A stretch of DNA of 64,000 bases from Telmatactis stephensoni (Eukaryota; Cnidaria; Anthozoa; Actiniaria; Isophelliidae), in contig JALIZF010001939.1 of NCBI GenBank assembly GCA_029948255.1, positions 1,283,001 to 1,347,000 on the forward strand. Direction: 5' to 3'. The notes under the pieces were generated by a model, which was not told where the DNA came from, made no database searches, and was given only the letters and a program-made list of their open reading frames with translations. The stretch's first letter is position 1. Each line of letters opens with the position of its first letter. Both the position numbers and the translations under genes were made by a program. Shown piece after piece: positions 1 through 13,410 of this stretch.

Positions 1-3000
1 CTCCTCATAGGTTTTAAATGCCAATTTTCTGTAGAAAATTAATTATTTACAAGGTAACAGCTATAAAACATGGGACCAATTAATTGACAGCTTGCCAGGC
101 AACAAACGCATGAAGGGAAACCCAATAGTGAAAGTTAATTATGACTTACTTGTTCATCATAGCCCTGACATACTCTAGTAAAACCTTCTCTAAGGCTTCT
201 TTCATAAGATAATCATAAAAACTAAAAACAGAAAAAAGGGCAGTGAAATGAAATGCAGTTGGAATAGCTGATGAACTGTGAGGATTTGAATCCTTGCATC
301 CATAACAAGGAAGAAAGGGAAGGAAAGGAAAAACACAAACAAAGAAAAGTCCATGATCCAATGTAGAATAAAACTATTCTGACATTATTTACAAGTCAGA
401 CAGCAGTTTTATCAAGGAGATTCTTAGCTCAGAAAGACGTCTTTGGTGATTTTTAGTTCCTACTCTCTAACATACCTTGGTTTCAAGTGAGCAAAATCAG
501 AGGAATAATCTTCTAATGTTGCAATGATGGTATCCACTTGAGTTGGGGTTGAAACCCTATAGCGATGGTGATTTCAACATGTTAGTTTATAACATTCTTC
601 CTATCATAAATACTGTATATCCAAATACAAACTTACCATGCCTGAGTCATTATTTCATTGAAGAATGGGTCCAAATCAAGGAAAACCTCATCCAGCAAGA
701 AAATACACCTACAAATGATTCAAAATTTCCAAAGTTTCCAATTTTCAGTTAGGTTTTTGTCTTTTCTGATCTGTCCATCATCCTTGGTGGTGGAGCTTTT
801 GTGAATCTGTTCAATCACTGGTTGATTTGAAATAAGCTCTACCCTAAGGATGATTGTCAGATCAGAAAATTTCTAACTGAAGTTGGAAAAATAAAATCAC
901 AATGCTGTAAAGCACAGAAAATGGGGAAAAAATGTCATTACCCTTCCTGGCCAATTTTCTCAAAACAGTCAGTAATGGATTTAAACAGCTGAAACCTTTC
1001 TTCTCCAAAGTTAGGTTTGCCAACTTCAGCAAGAGTCCTGTCCTGTGCAATAAAACAGCAAAAACATCAGAAATTAGTCAGGAAATTTTCATTGCAAATT
1101 TCTAAGAATTTTTTTAGTTCATGATTATACATGTATCTCTAGCCAAGATGACATCTTTGGATTTGACCCCTGACCCTTGTCTACTGGTGTCACCCTTCTT
1201 TCTAGTCTAAACAGAGCAGTTTTGTATGATTGTGAAAATGGTGTAGTCACAGCAAAGAACGCTCACAGCAGGAATTTTGAATGCATTTATAGAGATTATG
1301 ACACTGATGCAGTCAGAGAACTGCACAATCCATACCACACACAGTGTGGAAAAATATTAGAGTAAACACAATTTCTTGATGTTACAAATTTTTCACTTCA
1401 GTTGCTGCAAATTATAATGTACTCACCCTCAGTTGCTCTGTAAATTCCACTGAAGACTTGCAGTTGTTAACAATAGCAATCTATTTGTGGATAAAAGATT
1501 TTTGGGAGAATGTACACTTTGATCAGAGAGCACATGATTTTGCAATGGTATCTTCAATTGAAGGAGTGCATATGAAAATTGCCTATTAAGTGACTTTTTT
1601 GATGTGCACAATAGACACAGATATTGATACTTTCATGTTAGAATGTCCACTGATACCATTTTAGACAACATTTGCAAAAACTTTAAAAATTTTGAGAGAA
1701 GTCACTTAAGCTGTTTCGTTGGGTATCCCTTCAACTTGTGCTTCAGCTCACAGCTTTCCATGAGTAAACAATTCAGGCAAAAGCACTCAAAGAATAGGAA
1801 GAAAATTGCAAATGTCTTACCATGTATTCCACAAATCTAGGGGGCTGACTTCTATCTTCAAAATGCTTAGACTTGAACTCTTTTACAGATCCTACATTTA
1901 GGTTTTAATTTTTTAGTTATTTTAACAGCTGATTTTATTCATAGAAACTTTTGTTGTAGTAAGACTTACTTCTGTAATCTCTTTGGAATTCTTGAATTTC
2001 TTCAATGCAAATGTCAAAAATCTAAACATAAAAAATAATAATCAAACAGGAGTCAGATTGTTTTTGGAAAGTGATTATTAAAATCGAAATGCCCGTATTT
2101 TTTCGATTAATAATCGAGTTTGACGTGCCAAATTCATTCCGAGCTCGCAAGTCGATAGACAGCTCATTTCAAAAAGCAGTTGAGTGAATTTCGTAGTTGT
2201 CAGGACAGAACCGAAAACTGACAATTTAGTTTATGATTTTATAGAAGAGCGAGGAACAAGGTCTCTGCTTTTACGCGTACGAAAGCAGAATTTTCATAAA
2301 ACTTTAATTCTTTGTTCTGTAAAATGTATTGTGAAGACTTTTACTTTTTTGACGTTCTCAAAAATTTCTAATCACTGTGTTTTCTGGTTGGTTGCTGTGG
2401 TTGTCTTCAAAAGTTTTTCTGGACTTGGAAAGCCAATTTGAAGTCAGCTTATTTTTTTGTTTACATACAATGACAGCCAATCATCAAGCGAGAAACGTTT
2501 TCTGTTTCTCCGCCCGCTTTTCTCCGCCCTCATTTGCATATTGATCAAGTACGATTCAAAAATGCATTTTTGTTTATCAGTGTTGGTAGTTTTATAACTC
2601 ACAAATCAAAAGTTATAAACTACACAAGTTAAATTACACAAGTTTATAATAATCCGGAATTTTTTTTTCGCGTGAATTCACTTTCAAAAACAAACAAATA
2701 TATTTTTTTCCTATTTTACGTTGTCTTTGACTTCCAGGTTCTCTTGACTTGGAAAGCCAATTTGAAGTCGACTCATTTTTTGACCAATCATCGTTTGTTT
2801 AAGTAGAGACAGCCAATCACCATGCGAGAATTACTTTCTGTTTCTCCGCCTTCTTTTCTCCGCCCTAATTTGCATATTGATCAAGTACGATTCAAAAATG
2901 CATTTTTGTTTATCAGTGTTGGTAGCTTCACAAATCAAAAGTTATAAATTACACAAGTTTATAATTTTACGGAGTTTTGTTCGTGTGAATGTACAAAATC

Positions 3001-6000
3001 CTGAATTTTTAACTCAGAAGTTTAGAGACAAAAATGAAAATGTTTTGCTTTTAGTTTAGAGAGTGCATATGCAAATTAGGGTGGAGAAAAGAAGGCGGAG
3101 AAACAGAAAGTAATTCTCGCATGGTGATTGGCTGTCTCTACTTAAACACACCATGATTGGTCAAAAAATGAGTCGACTTCAAACTGGCTTTCCAAGTCAA
3201 GAGAACCTGGAAGTCAAAGACGTACAAAGTGAATGAAAATTTTCTAGAACGTAAAAGAGGAAAAAAACTATATTTGTTTGTTTTTGAAAGTGAATTCGCA
3301 CGAAAAAAACCCCTTGTGTAATTTAACTTGTATAATTTATAAGTTTTGATATGTGAATTATTAAAATAAACAAAAATTCATTTTTGAAGCGTACTTGATC
3401 AATATGCAAATGAGGGCGGAGAAAAGCGGGCGGAGAAACAGAAAACGTTTCTCGCTTGATGATTGGCTGTCATTATATGTAAACAAAAAAATTAACTGAC
3501 TTCGAATTGGCTTGCCAAGTCCAGGAAAACTTCTGAAGACAACCACAGCAACCAACCAGAAAACAAAGTGATTAGAAATTTTTGAAAAAGTCAAAAAAAG
3601 TAAAAATATTCATAATACATTTTTCAGAACAAAGAATTAAAGTTTTATGAAGATTCTGCTTTCGTACGCGTAAAAAGCAGAATCTTCGTATACACATTTT
3701 TCGATTAATAAACGAATTTGGCACGTCAAACTCGATTGTTAATCGAAAAATACGGGCATTTCGATTAATAATCACAATCTGACTCCTGTTAATCAATATT
3801 TAGAGTATACATACACACATTATAGATAGATAGATATTTGCCCTATATAAATGTTACAACTTCATTTCATTTTCATTTCACATATCTAAAGGAGTTGGTG
3901 ACACTACCATCACTGCCACTAACAACAACAACAACATCATCATCATCATCATCATCATCATGAAATCATGACAAAGTGACAACATACCTTCAGTTTCAGG
4001 TCTTCTCCTGTCTGTGCAGCTACTTGAAGCTAGGAAAAACATTTATATATCATTATGCTGTATGTTATCAAAGCCATACCTGACCCTTGCATTGGCTGAG
4101 CTCAGTTTGATGAGAATGAAGGAATTAGCAATAAAGTAAGTACGTGGATTGGCAAACTAAAGCCAGATTAACATGGCATCCTTTTAATGGCACGGCAGAC
4201 TGATTATTTGAGAATAATCAGTGATAATGAATACAATTTGAGAAGAACCTGCAAGCATACTGCCCCAAAGTCTGGAACAGAGAGACATAAAAATAGCTTT
4301 ATACCGCGAGGTATAAGACTTCTCAATAAAGAATGACATTTTAATTAGAGTTATAGATTATGCTTCATTTTCATCATTTATTGTAAACCATTCGTATTTT
4401 TCAATCCTAAGTTTGGTAAATAAAGATTATTATTATTATTATTTTGGGTGTGGTACATGTACATGTAACTTAACAGTTAACAAATTTTCCTGCTCATACA
4501 ACGTTAATTATGGGTGCTGTGCCAAAAATAATGAGCCCACTTGCCGAAGGGGTACCTTGCCATACAATGTTTGTTATATAAAGGGCTTTTGATCAGGAGT
4601 GTCTAGCTAGTTGTCTATCATAGAGATTAATGCTGCATTCACACCAACTAAACTAGTTTAACTAAACCACATTTTGGTTTTTCCAATTTGTTGATAACCC
4701 TGTCGTGCCACCTTCTCAAGGCACATTTCAAACAACCACACCTTGATATTTTAATCAAACAAGTTTTTACCTTTTCTTGCGGTAAGCTGCACATGTTATG
4801 GAGCAACTAATTTTTAACCTTGTTTAGTTAAACCACTTTTAAAAATGTTTAACTGGCTGGTGCGGTGAATGCAGCATAAGCTTGCACAGCTATGGTAAAT
4901 GTGCTGTATTGTATTTACAAAAAAGTTGAAATGTTGTCACAAATACTAACATTTTGATCAACCATTTGGAAAAGAAAAACTGGTAAAGATGTGTTATAAA
5001 ATCCCTCGGCATCTGCATCAGGGAGTGACTCATTATTCCAATCCTATAACAAAGGCAAAATAATCATCAATATGTTACATATATGGAAAAGGAATAAATT
5101 GATTTATGAAATAAATGGATTCTCATTGTATGTGCACAATATAATACCTTAAGATCAGTCTGAATCATTTTTCCCATCCATTCTTTAATGTTTTTGGCAG
5201 TTGTTGTAATGTACCTGAGTGATAACATCACAGTATTTGTCAAATTTAGAAATAATTATTAAAGCTATATCATAAACAACAGCAATTACAACAAACAACA
5301 ACAACAACAACAACAACAGGAACAACAGCAACAACAACACTAATATATTTTGTTAATTTATTTTCATACAGGAAAACCTTGCTGTGTGCAGATATGGGAT
5401 TAATCAGGACACTCTGACAAGAAGCTCTGAGAAGTACTCAGCTATGTCTGAGTCTCTGCACTTCTCTAATAACACAAGTTTCTCCCATGTTCTGATCAAT
5501 CCTAAAGTACTCTAAATCTACCAGCACACAGCAGTCAAGTTTTCTATTTCTTTCTAAAGGATAAGGTATCGAGATGATATGGAGCACTAGAACAAACTTC
5601 TACATTGTGCATTTTAATGTTATTATTCCTTTTTTACTGCTATACTTACGTTTCTACTAGGTTCTTTTGGACTGATTCAGACAGCAGGGGAGGAAGATAT
5701 GCAACATCAACTTGGATCTCAGGATGCATCATTAAGTCCAAACCACTGCAAGAAAAGAACACAATTACAAGAAGTCAGTCTAGTTTAATGAAGTTTTGTA
5801 TGCAACAATCATTACAGCTTGGGTGAGCAATTGTGCAATCCTGTTATTGCATGCAAATTTATAAGAAAAGTTGCACCATGTGCATCTGGGCATAATTTAC
5901 ATTTAAACAACAACTTATCTATTCCCCAGTGTTAGCTGATAGTGAAACTAAATAACTGTATTCCAGCTAGAGTCAGATACATAAGACATGATCTAGAGCA

Positions 6001-9000
6001 TACTTTGTATGACTGTGAAAATGGAACAGTAACATAACAGCATGGTTACCACAGTGATACATTTTTATGCTAGACATCATGGTACTGATATGGCCATGGC
6101 ATGGCACTGTCCTTTTCACACTCATACAGAATTTGCTCTAACAGCATATTATATGATCATGAGGTTCCAGTATGCCACACCCCAGGTGTACTTGACTTAC
6201 CCATATTCACTTATCCATGTTAGTAAGCTAACACACTCATTAGACTCAAGACGTTGCTCAATCACTGTTTTTTCAAGCTAACAAGACAAACAGAAGGACA
6301 TGGTAACAAAATACTTGACTGCCTTAGGTTGGGCTGAAGGGAAATTTTTGTCCCTTGGTCATTTGCACAGACCCCCCTGTGCTCAGTCATATGGCATGAC
6401 CAGGAGCCAAAATATTATTATTATTATGTCCAGCCCAACCTAGCTCAGTCAATAAATAGTTTATAGTTTATGGCTATATTACAAGCATGGTCGAGAAACT
6501 GAATTTGAACTAGGGGTTGCCCAGAACAAATTCAGCTTCAGCTAGTGGCCAGAGCGGGGACTCGAACTCGGGACCACAAGATTGCGAGACCAATGTTCTG
6601 ACCACTCAACATGACATTATCATATTATGCACAAAATACAATCTGCTGCAGACACATACCATGTTTGACAGTTCAGTATTATACATATCTACTGACTTGT
6701 CAAAAATTTCATAGTTTGGAGGAAAACATGGCTGACAAAGGCTCTGCAAACAAAGCACAAAAACACTGTGACAATTATCATGGATTCTTTCCAGGGCCTG
6801 GTTGGACAAAGGTTGGACAAAGTTATCCACTGGATAAGAGTTATCCACTGTATAGATTCTGTATAGATTTTATCTGCTGGATAAGGATCTATCCGGCCGC
6901 TGGATAGCACTATTCACCCTTCGTACAACTGGCCCCAGGTGTTTAAAATAGTGCCTAAATGATATTTAGGCAATGTTAAACTTGACGCTTGCTAGTCAAC
7001 GGTTTCTTGCATTTATGTGGGGACTAAGCTATGGCCTCCAGTGATGTAACTTGTAGGGTCAATTGCTGACTCTACTGTTTGCTTGTTGCAGGTTACAGCA
7101 TATTACGATCTTTTTCACAGTCACTCAGTGATAGAGTCAATTTTGTATGACTGTGAAAATGCCACAGTCACTGCACGGTATGGTTACAGCAGATTTTAAA
7201 AATGTTTGGATAGACATTACAGTACCGCATCACAGTCATGTACGATGCAAGTAAGTTTCCCACTCATACAAAAACAGCTCTAATGTATCAGTTAATTACC
7301 TTTGTGATAATCAAGTCAAGGTTCAACACCACAGGGATGTTTCAAGGAAAACATGGCACTGGCATGATATATCACACTGCAGTCTACTGCGTATGCATGT
7401 GAAAACTGGTCTATCACAGTCAGATATAATTATTTATAATTATTGTCAGTCAATTACCTTAATAATAATCAAGTCATCCAGTATTTTCTGGCGTGTTCTT
7501 TCCAAGTGTTTAACCAACCACATTTTCTCAACAAGGCGATTTTCAAGATGCATTTCAAGGCTTTCAAACCTAACAAAAATTTACAAAATCTTGAAAACCA
7601 TTAGCTAGCTAATATTGTTAGCAAGATGGGGTTGGCCTTTTTCTCATTAACCATGACCTGGGTCACACTTGGACTATACACTGGTTAAGTTTGTTTTGAA
7701 CGTGATGCAGGCTACATTAAGCCAAGGTATGAAAACCATGCATTATTAGCCATTACTGCATAGTGATGAGCCAATGAGCTTCCACAATTTAATATAGACC
7801 ATGATATTTGAAGATCGAATATTGATATACCTGTAAGCAATAGCACCCCTCAACTCAGTCAAACATTTCTTTTTCCACTCCTTTGGTCTTCCTGGCACAG
7901 AAAAGTTGGTACTTTCAAGCCTTTCTTTAGCCCTTTTGTCAGCCCTATAAAGATGTTTTAAAACTTAGAGCTATTTAAATGTATGCTACAGCAACTGATT
8001 TTAACCATAGATTTTGCTTAACAACAAATATCAGATTTATTAAGTCAGTGATAGCCTCCTCCACCGGCAACTCTTTTTGGTTTCCTTTGGAATAAAAACG
8101 AACAAGAAAGACTGGAGGAGAAGGAAAAATGAGGGGAGAGGGGGAGAGGAGGAAATGGGCCCATTCTTCCCCGGCCATAAAAAAAAAGGAAAAAAAAAAA
8201 AAAGGAATCCCAACAGTTGTCTGTGGAGGAGGCTAAGTCAGTGACTAAGTGTATTTTGGTTGCTGAAGCAAATTTTAAGTACATGTAATTTACAGACTAA
8301 TCAATGGTTTCATAATTTTAGAAGGTTTAGATAATAAACTGTCAGTAGTACTCCAATGACACGGAAAGAGCAGTGGAAGACAAGAAGACAATAATAATAA
8401 TATTAATTTTGTACTATTGAAGGCAAAGGGTAAATAGAATATACACTTATTTCAAAAATGTTGTTGGAGTTCAAAGCAACAAGCGTCAAACCAAAACGAA
8501 TGCTGATTTTATGATGGTAATGCATTCAAATCAGACTTGTTTCTATAGAACTAATTACAAATTGTGAGCATTTTCACTTGCTTGTTATTATATCTCACTC
8601 AATTCTGTTGACAAAAAGTCTGATTTTAAGTTATTATCAGCACCAAACCAGCATTCATTTCTGTAATCAGTCTTGGCTTGAGGCTTGTTGCTTTGAACTG
8701 CAACGTTTTTAAATAAGTGTACATGGGTGCTTTCATGTACCTCTCCTCTCTCTCAATAATCCTTAGTGCAGTCACTAACTGTGCAGGATCACTCCTGACT
8801 GTACTAAGAAACCTTTGCATGATAATCCACAGTTGCTTTCCTAAGGTGTCCTGAAGTGAGCAAATTAATCAATAAATTAGAGCTTCCAGTATGAAGATGA
8901 GATGTCAGAAAAGTTCATTTTCACATTGGATGCCTGACTGCAGACTCATTTTGACAGCTCAGCTGTGATAAATTTTGGTTTCAGGGTTTCAATATCATGT

Positions 9001-12000
9001 CTCTTATCCAATAGGTTTTTCTTATCACTGATTTATAAATATAAAATCTATTAAAATACACGACTTTCATAATGGCCGCTGCTAATTAGCATAAACAGTG
9101 CAAAATTACTATTTCTGGAACTGTATCAATTTGAAATAATTATTATTAAGTTTGTTGATTTTGATAATTTGTGCAATTTTCAAAACAAAACATTAAATCC
9201 TTGACAAGATATGAGGATTTAAAATTTTGAAAATGCACCAAAACGAGGCTACCAAGGCTTTTGGTCAAAATTACATACAAAACTCTCTATTTTTGACAGT
9301 GTATAACTTTTTTGATATTGAACCAAAAATGATAAAATTTTCTGAAAATATTTGTCTTGAAGTAATTTCTCACATAGCATTGATAATTTTTTGCACAAGG
9401 CCCTCATTTTCTCTAATGGAAAAAACTGAATTATGAAAGTGGTCTATGGCTGAGTGAAGTACGCGCTCTGCTGCCAGTGTCGTCAAGTGCACACTCAACA
9501 CATTTGAAAACTAGCTCAAAACCAATAAAAACTAGTTAGTTTATTTGTTTATTTATCTTTCCCTTCCAGTGAAGGCAGGTCACCACACCAACTTTCACCA
9601 ATACTGTGGGCACTGTAGTGTGAAAGGATATACCACACACAAGCAACTTCATGGCCTAGTTTATCCAGCACATAGTTATCCAGCATGCACTCAAGGCTTT
9701 GTGTAACAAGTATTTATCCAGCTGGGCCCAGTTGTATGAAGGTTGGATAAAGTTATCTACCGGATAAGAGTTATCCACTGTATAGATTTTGTATAGATTT
9801 TATCCACTGGATAAGAATTTATCTGCTGAATAACGCTATTCACCCTTCGTACAACCGGCCCCAGATATCTATTATTGATCATTAAGTCATGGAAAATGCA
9901 CTCTATAAATTAATAAATTATTATTAAATTATTAACTATTTGTTAGATAATGAATTTATCCACTGGATGGAGCCTATCCACTGGATAGCTTATCCAAGCT
10001 TTCAAACTTTCAAATCGCCTTTATATATTTATATATTTATTAAGTAGTGTTTTTAAATTTCAAAATTCATAGCTGTAGATTATATATTTATATGTAGTTT
10101 TTGAGGGCCACAGAGTTATCAGTGTTTGTAAAACTACTGTCATGTGTTTTACCCTCTGGAAATAAAGCCTATTATTATTATTAAGCTTCATGAGGGCCAG
10201 ATACTTACTGACAACTTGGTGACTTCAGAGAAATAGTTGGTCAATGGCTAAAAACAACACAAAAGCAAATAAACAACAGGAAATACTGGTTTTCAGACAT
10301 CCATAATATATTTTCATTAATGTTTCGAAAAACATCATGATAATGAACATGATAAAAGCAAACTCTGAAACAAAGCAAACTTGACTTTCTTCACAAATGG
10401 TTCAGATTTTGATTCAATTTTGGTTTGTTCAATAGAAAACACATGGTCAGAAATTTGATTGATGACACACAAAAAATTGAAAAGGCTTTCGAAGTGCTGT
10501 CTGCAATGGTCGCATAATTCATTTTGAAAACAGGTGTAATGACAAAAATAATAATACAATGTATTACTGTTTTGTCAGTTCTTGTTCCCCCTTCTGAAGT
10601 AGACATCTTGTGGACTTCATAGAGCAATTCATCTCTTGTAGCCTCTAGATCTGCTAAACTAAAATGAACAGCAATATATACAATTATGTAATAAGAATGA
10701 CTCACAACTCATCCTTTTTTTCATTTACAAAAAATGTACTATAGGCTATTGAAATAGTTTTTTATCTCAATCAAATTATTTAGAATTGAAGATTCATGTG
10801 GAATAGCCTAGGGATTCATCATGAGAGCTACGTACAGTAGCTTAAGTTTACTTTTAAGTAAATTTTGCATCTTTATGTAGTACTACATAATTATTATTAA
10901 CTGGTTTATTGTTTAAGTGTCATTTTTTGTTTGTTTTGGTTTACACATGTACTTGAATCCACTTTCCACTTCCCTCTTTCCACTTCCTAAAAGCCAGTCT
11001 TTTTGAGGGACGGGTATAATAAACTACTAACCTTTTATGAGCTAGCAACAGTTTCCCATCACTAATTAGGGTATAAGTCTTCTCTACATTCTCTGGTACA
11101 TTGAATATATGATTAAGATGTTCACATGCCTTTGATAGCTGTAGATGACACAAAACAATTTAACATCAATAATTGATGTTATTATATTATTATAACATAG
11201 GTTGGATATAAGGCTCACTCTGATTGGCCAGAAAGCTATTTAACAAATTGAAGATAGTTTTCCATTGTCAGTACTCTTATTAATCATGGATGACGTCAAA
11301 AAATGTTCAAAACTAAAGTGGAACCACTAATTATTTTCCCATGGGCTGCACTACGTGTGCATTGTCTTAGTCATCATCCTTTTCAAATTGTTTGTTTTCA
11401 AGATGGTGACTATACACCACATATAACGTACGCTCTGATTGGCAGAAAAATCTATGAACTATTTCCCCATGGGCGCATGGCTCTACATTTAATGTTCTAG
11501 GCTCTGTTATAAATCAATTAGACAACAGAAAGCCACTTGCCCATTGCGTTATTGACGCACTTGAGAAAATATAAAGAACTCTTAACAAACTAGAGTCACA
11601 CTCAGCTACCCCTCATGCCACTCTTATGTTTGTTAATCATTCTTTATATTTTCTCTTGTGCATCTCTAACACCATAGGCACATGGCCATAGGCACATGGC
11701 TTTCTGTTGTCTAATTGACAAATGAGATCAATATTTCCAATAATTCACACATGATATACATGTGCTATAGTGAAAAGTTATTGCCATTTACTGTTAGCAG
11801 AGATCATTGCCAATAATTATTAGAAAGCTTGGGGATTCAGATCTTGTTGGCATGTCAATCTTTTCTTGTATTGCTATTACTGTATAATAATTATTTTATT
11901 TTATTTTATTATACCTGAGTATGTCTGTACTCTTTTACACGAACTTTCTCCAAATTCTCACTCAAACTTGACACTCCTTTAAGCATTTCATCAACTTCAT

Positions 12001-13260
12001 CCATACTGAAGACAAAAAGGCATGTCTATTTGTAATATATATTATTCTGGGAATAGCAAAAACACACAGTACAACTAGGCAAACCTTTGTTTGATGGTCT
12101 TTATGTCTTCCAAAGCACTGAAAAATTAGAATTGCTGTTATAGTAATAGAAGATGAAATTATTTGAACAAATGGGTATTGAGATTTAAGACTTTTTCACA
12201 GTTCCATAGGGGGAGTCTTTCTCTCCACTAATATCAACAATGTAAAGGGGGGTAATTGATTCATGTATCACAAGCTGTAGTATTTTGTTAAAAGCAATAT
12301 ACCTTTGTAAATGACCAAGTCCTGTCCTAACACCTTCTAACTGTGATTGCACAGCACTCTTTAGACGAGCCTCCACAGAAGCCTGAGAGAAGACAAAAAT
12401 ATAGTTCATAATTTTGACTCATTTCATGAAAGCCTTCTTACATTATACCCAGGAGTTGGACACTCTTTCCCCTCAGAATATGTCCAGGTTTCTTAGCCAA
12501 AAAAATTTTTGTGAGCCAAAGTTGGGGTGTTTTATTAGAAGCCATGCCAGCTACTGGTAGTGCACTGCCTTCTACTTTGCCTCCAACTGCTCGTTACTAC
12601 TGGCCTAGTTACAGCCCTTAATTACTGGTTAAAGTTGCCTATTATATCTTCGGCAGCCACCTCCTTGAAATCTTATTGAAACCCTAGTATAAAGGTGACT
12701 GATGTCCTAGTTAAGGGGCATGCCAAGAATGAGGTTAAGGCCTTTATTGTTTTTGAAACTGTTAAGCAACTCAGCAGCCTATAAATCATGTTTATTAATT
12801 GTTTTCCTCTGATAGCAGCTCTTTACATGAACTGCTTTTCTTTGTTTGCTGTCTTTATACTAGTGGAATCTGACAGAAGTGGAAGAAACATACACAGACT
12901 CAGTATTCCATTTCTCACCTAGGTATGAAAGACAATGAACAGTGTATACTGAGTCTGCATATGTTGCTTCCACTTCTGTTTCCGTCGATCATGAAAACCA
13001 GCCCTTGGCTATACAGTCTGCTATCAAGTTAATTTTGTATTCAATACCTTATTCCTCATGACTCTTCTTCGCCACTGTTCTACTTTATCCAGACTATCTG
13101 GTTTCTAAAAGAATAAAAAATCACATCAAGAAAATCAAAATAAAGTAATAAAAAGATACCAGTGACAAAAACACTGAAGACTCACTTGTAGCATGGTGGC
13201 AACATGCTTGGAAGCGTTCTCGTGTGCTTCACTCTTTGCTTTCTGGATGTCTATAGACAT
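1..13260 (-). CDS. EXOC3: EXOC3 (Sec6), exocyst complex component 3, 3' end missing
   Basis: Subunit of the octameric exocyst, which tethers secretory vesicles to the plasma membrane. Coding exons, 5' to 3' on the minus strand: 13186-13260, 13048-13104, 12303-12382, 12085-12117, 11915-12005, 11032-11138, 10568-10658, 10209-10247, 8741-8850, 7831-7944, 7458-7569, 6660-6743, 6201-6277, 5650-5745, 5148-5214, 4951-5043, 3988-4029, 1970-2021, 1821-1879, 1427-1480, 942-1042, 637-708, 476-556, 150-221, 1-28. They total 1887 nt, 629 codons with no stop, and every junction keeps phase and has GT/AG ends. Conserved stretches resembling vertebrate EXOC3 include [64 protein letters not shown] and [11 protein letters not shown]. 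The family is about 750 residues, so roughly 120 C-terminal residues lie beyond position 1. The ATG at 13260 opens [12 protein letters not shown]; an upstream in-frame extension lacks family similarity. The introns hold most of the mobile elements listed between 700 and 13000. Confidence 0.95.
735..889. mobile_element. MITE family D, short copy
   Basis: Palindrome with TTTCCAATTTTCAGTTAG on the left and its inverse on the right. The inner TCTGATC...GGTGGAGCTT core is shared with 40550-40776. It lies 26 bases beyond the acceptor of the EXOC3 exon at 637-708. Confidence 0.65.
1211..1350. mobile_element. MITE family A copy, diverged
   Basis: ACAGAGCAGTTTTGTATGAT followed by TGTGAAAATGGTGTAGTCAC matches the family left end. 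The right end is not recognisable. EXOC3 intron. Confidence 0.45.
2044..3795. mobile_element. 1.75-kb palindrome with four promoter-like cassettes
   Basis: Both ends carry inverted copies of AACAGGAGTCAGATTG and AAATCGAAATGCCCGTATTT, so the two halves (to about 2930) are reverse complements with divergence. Each half holds two related cassettes, at 2405-2590, 2735-2935, 3060-3230 and 3385-3560. Each cassette has an AGCCAATCA (CCAAT box), TTTCTGTTTCTCCGCC with TTTTCTCCGCCC, and ATTTGCATAT (octamer) or, in the third cassette, its diverged form. It is non-coding and lies in an EXOC3 intron. Confidence 0.85.
3905..3962. repeat. (CAA)n/(CAT)n microsatellite
   Basis: AACAACAACAACA followed by about nine CAT units, 26 bases from an EXOC3 exon. 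Confidence 0.9.
4190..4445 (+). mobile_element. 3' end of a LINE retrotransposon
   Basis: A plus-strand frame reads [20 protein letters not shown] then [20 protein letters not shown] and a stop, the usual C-terminus of invertebrate LINE reverse-transcriptase ORFs. An AT-rich 3' UTR and AATAAAGATTATTATTATT tail follow. Only the last tens of codons are kept. Confidence 0.75.
4630..4877. mobile_element. MITE with ATGCTGCATTCAC ends
   Basis: Inverted ATGCTGCATTCAC / GTGAATGCAGCAT termini and inner AGTTTAACTAAACCA / TTTAGTTAAACCACTT blocks. EXOC3 intron. Confidence 0.7.
5284..5338. repeat. (CAA)n microsatellite
   Basis: CAACAACAACAA run with a few interruptions, in an EXOC3 intron. Confidence 0.9.
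5992..6141. mobile_element. MITE family A copy
   Basis: Begins TCTAGAGCATACTTTGTATG, ACTGTGAAAATGG and ends TTCACACTCATACAGAATTT, GCTCTAA. EXOC3 intron. Confidence 0.6.
6325..6441. mobile_element. Small TIR element (TTAGGTTGGGCTG ends)
   Basis: TTAGGTTGGGCTG on the left is matched by CAGCCCAACCTAG on the right, with an internal ATT repeat. EXOC3 intron. Confidence 0.55.
6480..6620 (-). mobile_element. tRNA-derived SINE
   Basis: The minus strand shows GAGTGGTCAGAACATTGGTC (A-box region) and CCCGAGTTCGAGTCCC (B box), spaced as in a tRNA gene. Body runs towards lower coordinates. EXOC3 intron. Confidence 0.7.
6797..6942. mobile_element. MITE family E copy 1 (GGCC...GGATAA repeats)
   Basis: GGGCCTGGTTGGACAAAGG to CCTTCGTACAACTGGCCCC, with several internal TTATCCACTGGATAA-type palindromes. 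Its sister lies at 9723-9866. It overlaps an open frame that is not a gene. Confidence 0.75.
7132..7273. mobile_element. MITE family A copy
   Basis: Starts TAGAGTCAATTTTGTATGAC, TGTGAAAATGCC and ends TTTCCCACTCATACAAAAAC, AGCTCTAA. EXOC3 intron. Confidence 0.65.
8052..8235. mobile_element. 184-bp MITE with 9-bp target duplication
   Basis: Inverted ends TAGCCTCCTCCAC and GTGGAGGAGGCTA, weaker homology inward to about 28 bases, and exact direct repeats AGTCAGTGA at 8043-8051 and 8236-8244. Mutator-like by duplication length. EXOC3 intron. Confidence 0.8.
9723..9866. mobile_element. MITE family E copy 2
   Basis: GGGCCCAGTTGTATGAAGG to CCTTCGTACAACCGGCCCC. Same internal GGATAA/TTATCC palindromes as 6797-6942. 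Confidence 0.75.
10060..10184 (+). mobile_element. LINE 3' tail
   Basis: TTTTTGAGGGCCACAGAG followed by GGAAATAAAGCC and ATT repeats resembles LINE 3' ends; no coding part remains. Confidence 0.45.
12885..12985. mobile_element. Small palindromic repeat (GAAGTGGAAG...CTTCCACTTC)
   Basis: CAGAAGTGGAAG and ACACAGACTCAGTAT on the left mirror ATACTGAGTCTGCATATGTT and GCTTCCACTTCTG on the right. Related words (CACAGACTCAGT, ACTGAGTCAGCGTATGTTG) recur at 60670-60830. EXOC3 intron. Confidence 0.55.
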
Positions 13261-13410
13261 TTTCGCCGTTAGAAGAAGTTTGAGAAATACCCTTTTTAAT
13301 TCAGCAGAGCAATGGCCCGTTTGAGTCAAGAAACATGGTTGAAATTCACAGTAATTGTGGTCGCTCTGGTTCACTCCCCGTCCGCCATTTTGAAAACTGA
13401 ACTTATCTAG

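Noticed and set aside
6541..6620. Possible functional tRNA gene
   Set aside because: A and B boxes are present but the acceptor stem does not pair; better explained as a SINE head.
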